NCBI GenBank assembly: GCA_003116995.1
Contig: BDSL01000061.1
Location: forward strand, 248,001-312,000
Source: Yamagishiella unicocca
Lineage: Eukaryota > Chlorophyta > Chlorophyceae > Chlamydomonadales > Volvocaceae
Reading direction: 5' to 3'
Length of the DNA: 64,000 nucleotides
Both the position numbers and the translations under genes were made by a program. This document shows, piece by piece, positions 1 through 12,135 of the stretch (position 1 is its first letter; every line of letters begins with the position of its first letter). Under the pieces are notes generated by a model. The model was not told the DNA's origin. It saw only the letters and a program-made list of their open reading frames with translations, and did no database searches.

Positions 1-1085
1 CGTCAACAGTGCTGCTGCCTGACACATCAAGCTACCATGTGTTAAATAGATCCAGAAAACTTTACCTCCAATTTGTCCAGTGATTTAACAAGCACCGCAA
101 GTGTCGTTCTGCGAGTTTGAAATGCGTACATTCAAAAAGAGCGCGAGCCAGCGATTGCGCCACATGTGAACTGCTAAGCTGTAAGCAGTAATATTTCGTT
201 GTCAATATGTCTTGTCATATTTCAGGTCAAGGCCCTGAGAGGCCGGACAAGGTCTTACACCAATATCTCTATGCGTGCCCTTCAGGACGAAACATGAGCG
301 CAATGGAAAGAACATAGCACGATTATGTTGCGAATTGAAGATTCATTGAGTGCCACTGTACTTTGACCGATGCTGTGCGCGCCTTGCTGTCGTATACCTC
401 CACTTTAACTGAACTGGAGGAATACGACAGCATTATTGGCGGCACCGGAACTGTCGTTGGTCTGTACAGAAGTGCATGTTGAGAGCCCTTACATGCACTA
501 GTGTTCTCAGCAGTGCTGCGCTTCCTCAGCAGTGCTGCTGTTCCTGTGTTCTCAGCAGTGCTGCCCTATTCGACGATTTGTCCACAGCAGCCAACTCCTA
601 CACTCCTGTCACACCGTCACTCCCTCAAGTAAAAATCAACCTCACATGTATCCGTTGCTTGCCCTCTCGCACACTTGCTACACCACTCAAGGCAGCAGGT
701 GGACCAGCTTACTTACTGAGTTTGCCAGGGGGAAAGTCCTTAAGCTGTTCATAAGCTGGTTTCTTAGGAAGCATGGTAATGCCAATCCCTAAGTTTGGTA
801 AGATAGGCTTTACACCAGCTTAGGACCGACTTAGCTAAGCTGGTGCACCGACTTAACCCATATAGCCGTTTGGTAGGGGCAGTTGCCACTGCGAGATATG
901 GGGACTGCAGTCCCAAGTGGGCTACCAATGAGACTCTTATAGCCGCCCTCAGCAAAACGGTTATCTCAAGCAAGTCAAGCACAGTAAGTTGGCCCTCACC
1001 CTGCACGCACTGCGCCCTCCCTCACAGCGCACATGTCGCCCGAACCCTAATAATAAACCCAAACCCTAAACCCAAACCCCAAACC
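1..1085. other. Gene-free flank with telomere-like motifs
   Basis: I see no supported coding region. Short open frames here have no recognisable composition or splice partners. Around 1036-1090 there is a run of CCCTAAA/CCCAAAC-like heptamers (CCCTAAT, CCCAAAC, CCCTAAA), resembling degenerate plant-type telomere units, immediately before the (TAA)n tract. The motif run is too short and imperfect to call a telomere; it reads as an interstitial fragment or simple-sequence drift. Confidence 0.4.
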
Positions 1086-1086
1086 C

Positions 1087-2289
<1,203 letters not shown>

Positions 2290-2939
2290 GACGGCCCAGT
2301 GGCGTGCCTAACTAGGTGCTGTAGAGGTTGTATGCTTAGCAGCGCAGGATCAGCAGTGATACATACATAAGCGTTTTCCTCATTTCCTGATGTGTCGTCA
2401 ATGACTGCGCTGCCGCGATGCTAGCTGCCACTGAAGGGGTGCTCGCTCACTGCTGTAGAAATCGTATTACATGGGTCTGGTGTCACTACTACGCAGCCGC
2501 TTCACCCCTGCACAGCGTTTGTTATTCCTCGCATTGGCCCACGCACGGATTACTGCGTGCATGTGAATTAGTGCGCACCATCCAGGCGTGTGCCATCTGC
2601 ATTAACCATATTAGTACGTCCGTCATGGACCATGAATTCGCAAGTTATCACCGACACCAGGTATAATACATGAATAATATTACGCTGGCCGGAGCCTGGC
2701 GTGTATTAAGGGGTTGGGGACCTGAGGGGCGGGCTCCGACCCTATATGCCTGCACCACGCGTGGACAAACCAGCGTTGGATGGCACCACTGGAGAAGGTC
2801 CAGAAGGCCGTGCGTGGTGCTGGTCAACCACCCTGGCAAGGCTGGAGACCCACCTGTTGGGATGTAAGCTGTCCACACCGACCTTGGGCCGAAGACGTCA
2901 GGCTTTGTTGCTTTCATGCCCCTGGCGCCCACTTCAGTA
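2290..2939. other. No gene recognised
   Basis: The stretch after the probable GPI-anchored protein stop. Open frames on both strands are short and without recognisable motifs. It may contain the 3' untranslated region of that gene. Confidence 0.4.
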
Positions 2940-3313
2940 CTGTTGTACTACGCCTTAACGAAAAGGACTTGCAAGTGGATGTCCATTCTCGGCACATCCT
3001 CGTAGTGCCCAGGATACAACAACTATCCCCCCTCTGCATAGTTGCGTCCTCGCACCATATCCTCAGCCGACACTCAGTCCAGCTGGCGCAGAGTAAGGGA
3101 CTCGAACCCTCGATCTAATCTCGTTTCCACAACCTCACTAGTGCCGGAAGGTGCCTCAAATTGGCAGAGCGGCTCAAGAACTAGCTCGGAAACTTGCAGA
3201 AGACGGGATTCGAACCAGTCTCGATACCAAATGTTGTACTACGCCTTAACGAAAAGGACTTGCAAGTGGATATCCATTCTCGGCACATCCTCGTAGTGCC
3301 CAGGATACAACAA
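2940..3313 (-). repeat. 82-bp direct repeat pair with tRNA-like B boxes (SINE-like)
   Basis: A block of about 82 bp (starting TGTTGTACTACGCCTTAACG and ending GGATACAACAA) occurs at 2940-3021 and again at 3233-3313 with one substitution visible. Between the copies, read on the minus strand, are two RNA polymerase III B-box-like sequences, GGTTCGAATCCC (about 3204-3215) and GGGTTCGAGTCCC (about 3096-3108). Each sits in a short T-arm-like stem. In the 3' copy an A-box-like GGCGTAGT lies at a tRNA-like distance before the first B box. No full cloverleaf with an acceptor stem can be formed. A tRNA-derived SINE, partly duplicated, is the best reading. Confidence 0.5.
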
Positions 3314-3336
3314 GTACTGGTTGTTGTAACGTACTG

Positions 3337-3747
3337 GTGTCCCCGGGCAGCCACATCGTCCTCCACCATTACAGCATGCTACAGCAGAGGAATAAGGGGG
3401 TGCGGGATGAGGTGATTATGCGCGCGGTGTCAGCCCCGAAGCTGCTGCGTCTGCAGATGGTCCCAGGCCAGATTGTCCTGCTACATGGGCAAACGGTGCA
3501 TGCCGGAGATGCTGGCATCCTTGGCTTCTGGGCCCCGCGAATTCACTTCTATGTGAAGAAGGGGGTTGTTGCAGATGAGACCCACCCAGTCGAGGCATTC
3601 GGTGCACAGTTTGCAGCCATGTTCAACGAAGTAGTGACGATGACATGCGTGCAGTGGGTACGGATTACTGTGGACATCGTTGAAGATCCATATGGGGAGC
3701 TGTTTGTGCCTACAGCATATGGATGTGGTGGGTATGGAGATGGTTGA
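3337..3747 (+). pseudogene. Fragment resembling a 2-oxoglutarate/cupin-type oxygenase core
   Basis: An open frame of 136 codons whose middle part reads GQIVLLHGQTVHAGDAG, then WAPRIHFYV and DETHPVEAFG. The pattern of a distal His in a 'HAG' turn followed about 13 residues later by Arg and an aromatic strand is like the C-terminal half of the double-stranded beta-helix in Fe(II)/2-oxoglutarate oxygenases or cupins. The N-terminal His-x-Asp metal site is not visible, the 5' end is in the SINE-like repeat, and the 3' part overlaps local duplications. It is probably a gene or transposon fragment. Homology is uncertain. Confidence 0.3.
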
Positions 3748-5815
3748 CAAGTAAGGTTGACATGTGTGCAGTGGGTACGTACGTATGGAGTACTGTGGAC
3801 ATTGTTGGCTAGCCATGTTTGCGCCCACATACATGATATGACGGCCCACATTAATAATAATCAATACTAATAATGAGTACGCTAGCGCTAGGCCTAGCAT
3901 GTATTACGGGGGCGGGGCGGTGAGGGTGTTAGGCCCACATTCATGATATGACGGCATGGATGTACGTATGTATGGAGACATGGTGGGTATGGAGACAGTT
4001 GATTGACAAGGGTGGGGCCAGGCTTCATTGCTTGACTACCACTGACGGTACATACAGCACCAGATGTTGGCTGCTGCCGCTGCAGATTGTTGTCCCCACC
4101 CAAGGAATAGGGGGTGACGCAGGGTTACACAGGCTATCCTGGATTAGTTATTAGCCTAACAAGGAATGTTGGATTTGTGGACGCCTATTGCACTGTTAGG
4201 GGCCGTATCCAGGATGAGCTGGCTTGTAACAATGTTGGACAGAGATGGGGATCAACTGTGTGATAACCATACCATACTAACCAGACACATCAGCACCCCT
4301 GGTACCCCTCAGTACTGCAAGTTGGGCCGCTTTCTGCCAGGGTTGCTAGAGTTTCCAGGCATTTATATTGGTGCTAAATTAGCTGAATCCTGGAGGCTTA
4401 CATGTAAAATGATCCTTGGCCGCCTGTTATCGGAGGGTCACCGAGTCAGGCCATGTTACCTGCTCAAGCAGGGGCGCAGCTTCTATTTACGGCTTCGTGG
4501 ATAAAACGATATTGCAGCTTCTATTTTCGGCTTCATGGATAAAGCAATGGACGTCAATGCGAACACTGGCGATTTAGCATCAGCACGATGGCAAAGAGTC
4601 CGGACTGCTCGAAGAGAGGATCCACAGCTAACAACTCTATAACGATTAGCATAGCCGTCCATATATGATGCGTCCATGTTTGTTGGGAAACAGCGGCTTT
4701 TAAGTCGTGCTACAACCAGGTCGCTTTCCAGGGTCGCCAGACATTGACATTGGTGCAAAAATATTGCATTGTATGGGCTTCGTCCTGGGATGTATCATGA
4801 AAGATGGTTCTGTCTTCCATCTGCTCGCGAGACCTTTTCTGTTAAGGTCATGATACAACAATAATTGATCCTCGGCCGACTGTAACTGGGGGGTTACCGA
4901 GCACGGCAGGGTTACCGGGCGAGCTGAGGGAGGGATTACCCTGGGTCAGCCAGGGTAACACTGCCATAGGACTGCCATAGGGACGTCTAATAATTTGGGT
5001 CGGTGTGTTTGTTATTTAGGGTTGCCCTCCAGGTGTCGCCGGGCGCGGATGATGGAGCTGGCTGTCTCGATTGTATATGCATGTGTGTACTTTTGTGCAG
5101 GCTTTCGTGGTTTGCTCCAGGGTTGTCCCTAGCTGGTGGCGGAGTGTTTTGAGGGTCTTTGGGAGTGTGCCTGTGACTCCCACAGTGGCAATTTGTGTTT
5201 CAGTGTATCGCACCTCCCACCCTGCCTTACTTGCGTAGTTCGGCTGCTAGTTTTTCATGTTGCGTTCGTTGTCTTCTGAGCTAGTTTCTCAGCGTGTTGT
5301 AGGTCTCCTGCTATGTATCCCACTTCAATTATGTAAACAGAATGTTTGCTCTCACCAGGTCCCCTGATATATACCGTTTCCGCCGGTTCGCTCGGGAGGG
5401 GAGGCTCGGTATAAACAGTATGTCCGGTCGCATCCGCTGGGTGACCTCTATCTGCGCCTAGGTGCGGGAGCATCCAGGCCGGGACTCGATTGCTACTGCA
5501 GTAGTGGGGAAGGTCAGCAGCTTTGCCAGTGTCCATGATCATCAGGCCGCCCCCAAACTTGCCTTGCTTGTGTGCACGCAGTCCGCGATGATTTGCGTCG
5601 CTTTGTTATGTCGGTTGACGTACGTCCCTTTCATCATAGGATGAGTGCATCCGCCAAGGATGTGCGCTCCAGATTATTAGTCCATCACGGGCCCGTTTGG
5701 CACTCGGGGAACGGCGCCTGACTGTTTTGTCACTGTTCTGTCACTGATTTGTTCAGTCTGTTCCTTCACTGTTTTGCAGACGAACAAAAAAAACAAAGAG
5801 ACCCTGTTGTATATA
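3748..5815. other. Gene-free, locally duplicated spacer
   Basis: No supported gene. Local duplications are visible: a GTGCAGTGGGTACG...ACTGTGGACAT block near 3647-3680 and again near 3766-3805; CCACATTCATGATATGACGGC-like blocks near 3824-3846 and 3930-3955; and a roughly 33-bp unit (GCAGCTTCTATTTTCGGCTT) twice in tandem at about 4475-4545. The rest shows nothing I recognise. Confidence 0.5.
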
Positions 5816-5819
5816 TGAA

Positions 5820-6095
5820 CCAGTCTGTCCCACAGAAGCTGCCACTCTGTTCCTACCATAGCGATCCACATTATTGTTACGCGTATCAAACGGCTCTGTT
5901 CCCGAACGAACCCCATTGTTCCACCGAAGCTGTCGCTCTGTTCCTACCAAACGATCTACACTGTTACGCGTAACAAACGGCTCTGTTCCCCGAATGAACC
6001 CCATTGTTCCACCGAAGCTGTCGCTCTGCTCCTACCAAACGATCTACATTGCTACGCATAATAAACGGCTCTGTTCACCGAACGAACCCCATTGT
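5820..6095. repeat. Tandem repeat, about 90-98 bp, 3 copies
   Basis: Three successive copies of a unit containing GAAGCTGTCGCTCTGTTCCT, ACGATCTACACTGTTACGC and AACGGCTCTGTTCCCCGAA, starting near 5825, 5923 and 6014. Copies diverge at scattered positions. No reading frame is maintained cleanly, so it is likely non-coding satellite-like DNA. Confidence 0.8.
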
Positions 6096-6989
6096 TTGTC
6101 GTCCCTAGCGCCCCCGGCTAGTTCTGATTAGCTGCGCGCACCCCGCCCCTTCCGCCCACCAGGAGCCCGCTGCCTGCCTGCTGCTGGCGTTCCCTTTCCT
6201 TCCTTTCCTCCCTGCCGTTCCCCGGGCCTAGGGTCCGCAATATAGTCAGCCAGGTCCTCGTCACGGAACCCAGCAGGGTTGTCACCGGCCTCCGCACGCT
6301 TGCGCTTGGGAAGAACGGAACTGAACTTGCGAGTGACGTACGTGCGTGGACGATGTGTGAGAGAATCTTTCTTTCTCAATCCTTTGTGTCTTGTAATCCT
6401 AAAAATAGCCAGATGGACCTTGCAACGAGCTAAGAAGGCTAATGAAAGACGCGCCGCATTGCTGGCATGCAAGTGCTCGTCGGCCGTACTTGGACTAACT
6501 TATGTATGGTAGATAGGGCGCCACATCGCAAGGCCCTCCGAGCTGGCTCTCTCTGTGTAACCAGCATTGCCCATACACACATCGCCTAGCTACCGGCGGC
6601 CTCTTCCCTCGAACTACTCCGACGCCTCCCGGCGGTCTTCTCTCTCCCATGTCCGTCTTTGGGTATGCTACTCCGGGCCCCTCCGCCCGGATCCGCCCGT
6701 CAAAAAACGGCCTTCTGCCCCGAGCCGTCACCTGGCCCCCAAGCACCGTGATGTCACACGACCATCGCCGCACTGCACCGCCGTTTGCCCCCCAAGTCAG
6801 CCGGCACTGCCGTAACCACACTTGTCCTGACTCTTAACAAACCCCCTTCGGCCCAAGGGCCCAGCCCCGACGACCTGCCTCTCGTAATCAGGTCCGGGTG
6901 CATAGGTCTGCCGGGTCCCGTCTGCTGTCGACCCATGCTGCGATCCAACGGTTGCTAAAAACCCCGCGTCTGGGCATCATCTTAGGCGA
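6096..6989. other. No gene recognised; downstream flank of DIRS-like element
   Basis: Nothing supported. DIRS-type elements usually carry a tyrosine recombinase near the end; I searched both strands here for the expected R-H-R-Y region and saw none convincing, so that part is missing or too decayed to read. Confidence 0.4.
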
Positions 6990-7595
6990 TCAGCGTCCCA
7001 GCGTGGCGGGGTCCCGGTAGACGTACCACGCCTGCACCCTGTAGTGGGGGGTTTTTGCTACTTGTCCCTTCACCGGGTCCCATGTTACGAAGATGTCCTT
7101 TGTTGGCAGCTGCCGGACTCCCCGGTAGTGTGGCAGTCGGCCGAGCTGCGCTGCCCACCAGCGCGGCCACACGGGTGCAATCAGCACGCAATCCGGCGCT
7201 TCGTCCCAGAGCTTGCGTACCACAGCCCCCATTAGTTCAAATGGTGGGTTGAGATAGAGGAGCGGGCGGTCCGGGCCTGACCACCCGGGTGGGGCACTCC
7301 AAGAGTGCGCGAGCGCGTTTACACCGCTGCTGTTGGGGCTCCAGCGCGGCGAGAAGAAGCGTCCCGGTACCTTTGTCGTACCTTCGTCAGCGAACAGGTC
7401 CATATACGGCCGACGTCCCACGAGGCCGGGTTCTGCCCAGAGACCTTCATAGATGGTCTGGTGGAGGGCCCACTGTCGCAGGCTCGGGTGCTTGCTCAAC
7501 AAATCCGCGGCCTGCTGCGCTGGCGTCTCCCGGGAATACCACACCGTTTCCAGCTCGCAGTCCCGCTCAGCGCACCACGTGAGGAGCGCGTCCAC
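6990..7595 (-). pseudogene. DIRS-like pol C-terminal part: RNase H end plus DNA methyltransferase-like domain
   Basis: An open frame of 201 residues. Residues 1-60 fit the end of an RNase H fold. Residues about 65-200 carry DLFADEGTTKVPGRFFSP, then LLYLNPPFELM and VLIAPVWPRWWAAQL. The NPPF tetrapeptide matches motif IV of Dam-like N6-adenine methyltransferases, and this domain is a known component of DIRS-type pol proteins. It lacks an obvious start of its own and is the continuation of the RT frame upstream after frameshifts. Function, if any remained, would be in element replication; the role of the methyltransferase-like part is not established. Confidence 0.6.
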
Positions 7596-7938
7596 TGCCA
7601 GCAGACATGCATGGTGGTGCCCCTTTCATGCCCAGGACACAGAACATGGCTGCCTGGCTGTCCGTTTGGTACTGGACCGTGCGATGCCGAGGCAGGCCGG
7701 GTTGGTGGCTGTCGATGAACTGAAGGCAGATTGCCGCCGCGGTCACCTCCCGCTCCGTGCTCGAGAAGTCGTTTGCCGCCTGCCTCGCGGCCTGCTCCGC
7801 CGTAAACGGTACCGAAAACTTGCTGTCTGCTGGTCCTAGCTCGCCGTCCGGGAGGAATCCCCCCGTGCCGCTCGCCCACTGCGCGCAGCTTGAAGTGGGT
7901 GCCCTTGGCCCACCATGTCTTTCCGTTCTTGACCCGGA

Positions 7939-9573
7939 CTAGCGACATGAACAAACGGGCTCGCTGGGTGAAAAATCCTGGGTCGCCCAGCCACCGCGTC
8001 GTCCCAGCTCTCCCGGCCCGCCAGTGCCGGCCCTACGTACCACTCGGGCATGCAGGGGGGCCAGCGATACGGCTGGCGACATGGCCATGATCTTGCCCGC
8101 CACTTGTGCTACCTGCCGGTAGGTGACACTGCTTGGTGGCGCCTCTTCTAGCTGCCTCACGAACCGATCTAATGCCTCTACCTTATCCTCGGGCACGGAT
8201 AGCGTCTGGTTCTCGGAGTCAACTAGGAAACCCAGGAATCGCACCCGGGCCGACGGCTGCAGCTGGCATTTGTTCAGCGAAAGGGTGAAGCCCAGGGTCG
8301 TCATGAGCTCGACTAGCAGCCGGCACTGGAAGCGTGCCTCGCCCACGGACCGTGCGGCGCCCAAGCAGTCGTCGATCAGGAAAGCAAGGTCCATGCCGCA
8401 TGCCCGCAGCGGTCGGAACATCTCCAGCTTCAGCGTCGAGTAGACCCAGCAGGCGGGTGCCAGCCCGAACGCTAGGGTGGGCCAGTAGTATGTCACATTG
8501 TCCCACTGGAAGGCCACGTAGCGGTACATGCTGGGGTGTAGCAGCAGGTTCCAGTACCCCGACTTGTGAACAAACAGTCGCCCTTCTGGACGAAGCCTCG
8601 CACATCCAGGATGGACTCATACTTGAGCGGCGGGATCTCCATGAACAGGTTGGGGTACATGGGGTTCATGCACAGGCGGAACTTCTTGCCATCCGCTCCC
8701 ATCACGACCCGTAGGCCATTGATAACCGTCGGTTCTCCCATGTCTGCTGACCACTTGGCCACCACCCCGGCTCGCAGGCACTTCTGGATCTCGGCCCGCC
8801 CGGACCATATCTGCATACTCTGCCGCGCTGCGGTGGTTCGGGAACTGCACCTTGTGGGGCGTGGGCCCCGTCAGGAACTGCTCGGGGTCCGCCGTCGGCT
8901 CCGCCTGTCTCAGCATCTGTGTGACGATGTGGCGTTTGCGGCGCTGTTGGGGGGTCGCCGGGGCGTCTGCTGGCCTTGCCCCGACCCACTTGAACTTCAC
9001 CCCATCCTCTATCGTCCCCAGGAGCATGCGCTGCTGCTTGCTGGGTTCGCGGTCCGGGCTGCTCTGCGCAAAGTAGTGCCGCCATGCCGCCCGGTGCGTA
9101 CGTAGCCGGCCCGGTAGGAAATCTTCCTGCGGGCGGGTCGAGGACTGCATCTGGCGCTCGAAAGCGGCGTTCGGCATGGGGTCTATGGCGTTGGGTTGCC
9201 CGACCCGTCTCGCGCTGCTCAGGACCTGATCTATCACTTGGATACAGCGCCGCTCTTCTTGTGGGCTGAGGTCGGGAAGCGGGCTGTTGGTTTGCAGGGC
9301 GTAAGGTCGCATTGCGGTGGCTGGCGACCCCTCGCGCAATGGGTCCGCGTTCAAGTCCACTTCCCCGTCCTCGTCAGCACCCAACTGCCCCTCCTCTGTG
9401 TCGGGCTGCTCTGGCCCTGCTGCCTGGGTGGCGTGTTCCTCCTTGCCCAAACGCTGCTCCTTCTTCCCGTCCCCCCTTCCCCCGGGCTGGCCCGAGGCCT
9501 GGATGGTCTCACCCCTAGCGCTGGCTTGTACCATCATGGTCTCCGGTCTCTGGCTTCTCCCATACCCAATCAA
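7939..9573 (-). pseudogene. DIRS-like reverse transcriptase, frameshifted
   Basis: Three overlapping frames together give a reverse transcriptase. Frame 9573-8617 holds a long N-terminal extension up to HRSAAEYADMV. A shift near 8810 moves to the frame with KFRLCMNPMYPNLFMEIP. A second shift near 8565 leads to KSGYWNLLLHP and then MYRYVAFQW, LAFGLAPACWVYS and the catalytic-site region DLAFLIDDCLG, followed by a thumb-like segment with VRFLGFLVD. The catalytic box is IDD instead of the common YxDD, and the first catalytic Asp expected just before SGYWN is lost at the second shift. The element is therefore not autonomous. Confidence 0.65.
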
Positions 9574-9756
9574 AGTCTGCGTGCCCGGCCCCTGCGTGCG
9601 TGTAAGAATAGCAATCGGCCAAGGTCAGCCCCGAACTCACATTCTGTATCTAGGCACCGAAGTGACTGTATGGGTACTTGGGCTGGGTTTGCTGTCGGAA
9701 TGGGCCAGGCTATGGACACTGAGGTGGTGGGAATGGGGTGCGACGATCTGGTTGCG

Positions 9757-9845
9757 GGTTCCTGAGTCTTACTCGTTGCGGGTTCCTGAGTCTTACTCGT
9801 TGCGGGTTCCTGAGTCTTACTCGTTGCGGGTTCCTGCTGAGTCTT
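9757..9845. repeat. 24-bp minisatellite, about 4 copies, inside DIRS-like element
   Basis: Tandem copies of TTGCGGGTTCCTGAGTCTTA plus CTCG, 24 bp each, with a 3-bp insertion in the last copy. On the minus strand this lies between the gag-like and RT frames and reads as a Thr/Lys/Gln/Glu/Pro repeat. Confidence 0.85.
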
Positions 9846-9953
9846 ACTCGTCTCTCTCTGGGGCTCATGCCCTAAGGCCGGTTCGCCAATCTCCATAACC
9901 TGTCCACCTAACCAATGGCGTCCCCAGCACCCAACCGCCCGGGCTACGGTCTC

Positions 9954-12135
9954 CTACGCCGCCGCACCGACCTGAAGCGCCCCTGCCAGGCGTGCCCCTG
10001 CCCGTGATCTTTGGAAGGAAGTTACGCGCGCTGCCAAGACCTCGGCGCTCTCGTGTTTGTACGTGCAACGCCCCTTGTCTGGGTTTCGCTCGGCAAAATC
10101 GCAGCTGCCGAACAGGGTGCCGTTGACGCACACCTTGTCGTCGGGGAACTTGCGGGAGCACAGCAGCATGACCAATCCCCTCTCGCTGAGGGCGTCCAAT
10201 CCCTCCTGCACCAGAGCCGTGTTGACACTCTTGAGCACGGCTGCTGCGGGGTTATCCACCCCGCGCATTCCGTGGCCTCGTGTGCTAGGGCCCCGTGGTG
10301 CGGCGGCACCCTGGGCTTTGAAACCTGGCTGGGGTCCCCAGGCCGGCGCCGCTGCCGTTTGCATGCCCGAGGCAGGACCGACGTGGGGGCGGCTCGGGCC
10401 CCCTCCGCTGCCGCCGGTCATCCATGATGCCCCGCGTGGGGCAGCTCCGCCGGGTGCGAGGCTGGTCACAGGGTGTCCGTAGAATGCGCTGTCCCTGCTG
10501 CATTCGGGGGCTGCGTTGTACGCCCTGCCTACGGCGTGCTTCTGGATGAGCACGCCCGCATTGAGCAGCGCGCGGGTCATGCGGTCCACGTGCGCGAGCT
10601 GGACACTTAGGTTGTCTTTCCACTCCTTCGCTGACAGTACTCCTTCGTATATCAGCGCTGTGTTCATAGTCTGCACTGCTGCTTGGCACCAGCGGGTTGC
10701 GTGGGGTGGGTAGCCCAGGGCCTGCAGCTGCTGGAGGATCCAGAAGCCCAGCTGGCGGCCGGCGAGGACTGACTTCAGCTTCTCTGCGTACGTCTCTAGG
10801 TTCGCCCGGGGGTAGTGCTGATACCCGTCCACATCTTTCCAAAGTAGCTCCGCTAGCTTCTGCCACCAATGCTGCGGCGAGCTTCGATGCCTCCTCCGTG
10901 CCCAGCGCAGGGGCGGCCATCGCCTGGGCGAGCACTGCCTGAAGGGTGTGCAGGCGCGTCTTGAACCACGCCTTCAACGGGGCGTGGAAGAGGGTGACGT
11001 CCCAGCACTGGTCCAGCCTTGTGGTTGCAGTATGGGCAGCCTTCACCATGGCGTCGGCTAGCCTCTTGCAAAAGGTCAGCTGTTCGTGGCCATCCATGGC
11101 CTCCATCTCCTGGCGGTTGAACGGGTCTGCCACCACGCCATTGATATGGCGAATTGCTGCCTCCACGGCGGCTGCGGCTGGGTTGGTGTGGCGGGCTGGG
11201 GCCTCCCGGACGCGCGGGGCATAAGGGTCGTCGATGCGGGTTTCCCAGGTGGCCCCGCGTGGCTGGTCCTGCATGAGGAACTTGGCTTGGGCCAGAGCCC
11301 GGGCCCAGACATCCGGTGGGACGTCGGCGGGCCCCCGCTGGGCCCCCTGGTGTGGTTGCTGGTGGTGGTAAAAAACGGGGCCCCACTCCTCTTGCTCCCG
11401 GCGAGGGCGCTTCGGGCTGCTCTCGCATTCGGGCGCCTGGTCGTCGGCACGCCGGCTGGGCTGAGCTGACCGTGCTGGCTGGGTTCCTCGCCTGGACTCT
11501 TCCCGAGGAGCGAAGGGGTTGTCCGCACTCCGGCGAAACCCCACCGGATCTAGGGCGTGCTGGTTCCGGCCAGCCCCGTCTACCTCGCCAGCTGCCTCAT
11601 CTCGCTCACCGGCGTCTGCCGCTTCTGCAGCAACGGCTTCTGCTGCCGCGGCAACATCCGCTGCGGCGGCGGCCTCTGCCGCAGCCGTGGCGTAGGCTTT
11701 GGCAGCTGCCGCCGCTGTTGCGGCGGCCCGTGCGGCTGCGGCGGCTGAGGACACGGAGCTGGGCTCCCTTCCCCGTTCTACCCCCTCGGGCTCTGGGTGA
11801 TCGGCTTCCTTGCTTCCGCCGGCGCCCTTGCGGTGGTGCTCCCGTGGCCCAGCGTGTGGCTGGGGTCCCTGGCCCCCGCCCCCTGGCCCGGGGGCGCGGC
11901 CGGCCCGGTTGGTCGCATCTGCGAAGGCCTGCTTCCTCCTGGTGCTGTGGGCCGGGCCCTTGGAGAGGGTCTGTGGGCGTGGCGGGGTTGCAGTTGGCGG
12001 TGTGTCGGTAATGATGGCAGGACCGAATGCGGGCCTGGCAATTCCATCATGCGGCCCTGGCCTTTGCATCAGCCGAGCAGTGGCTTGCATCCGTGACAGG
12101 TGCGAGGTGCTAACTGCGAGCCTGGGCAGTTCCAT
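9954..12135 (-). pseudogene. DIRS-like gag-type protein with terminal zinc-finger-like motif
   Basis: Two overlapping frames (12135 to 10285 and 10832 to 9954). The N-terminal third is low complexity: a His/Pro region followed by an Ala-rich stretch (about residues 130-185). The middle contains a helical Ala/Leu/Gln-rich region. The second frame ends with a Cys/His cluster (FGSCDF...KGRCTYKHESAEV) resembling a CCCH finger, a likely nucleic-acid binding end. The frame change around 10700-10830 is a probable frameshift. Sequence composition and position upstream of RT support a gag-like role; the family is not firmly recognised. Confidence 0.5.

Larger units (their letters stand above)
6990..12135 (-). 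mobile_element. Decayed DIRS-like retroelement
   Basis: Read on the minus strand, the order is gag-like (12135 to 9954), a spacer with a 24-bp minisatellite, reverse transcriptase (9573 to about 7939), RNase H-like spacer, then a DNA-methyltransferase-like segment (7595 to 6990). That order and the RT and NPPF-containing motifs match DIRS-type (tyrosine-recombinase) retroelements rather than LTR or LINE elements. Several frameshifts interrupt the pol part and no tyrosine recombinase or split direct repeats are visible, so the copy is dead and incomplete. Confidence 0.65.

Noticed and set aside
3090..3230. tRNA genes on the minus strand
   Set aside because: B boxes and T-arm-like stems are present but no matching acceptor stem or anticodon arm could be formed.
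6096..6990. Tyrosine recombinase of the DIRS-like element
   Set aside because: No R-H-R-Y pattern could be seen in any frame.
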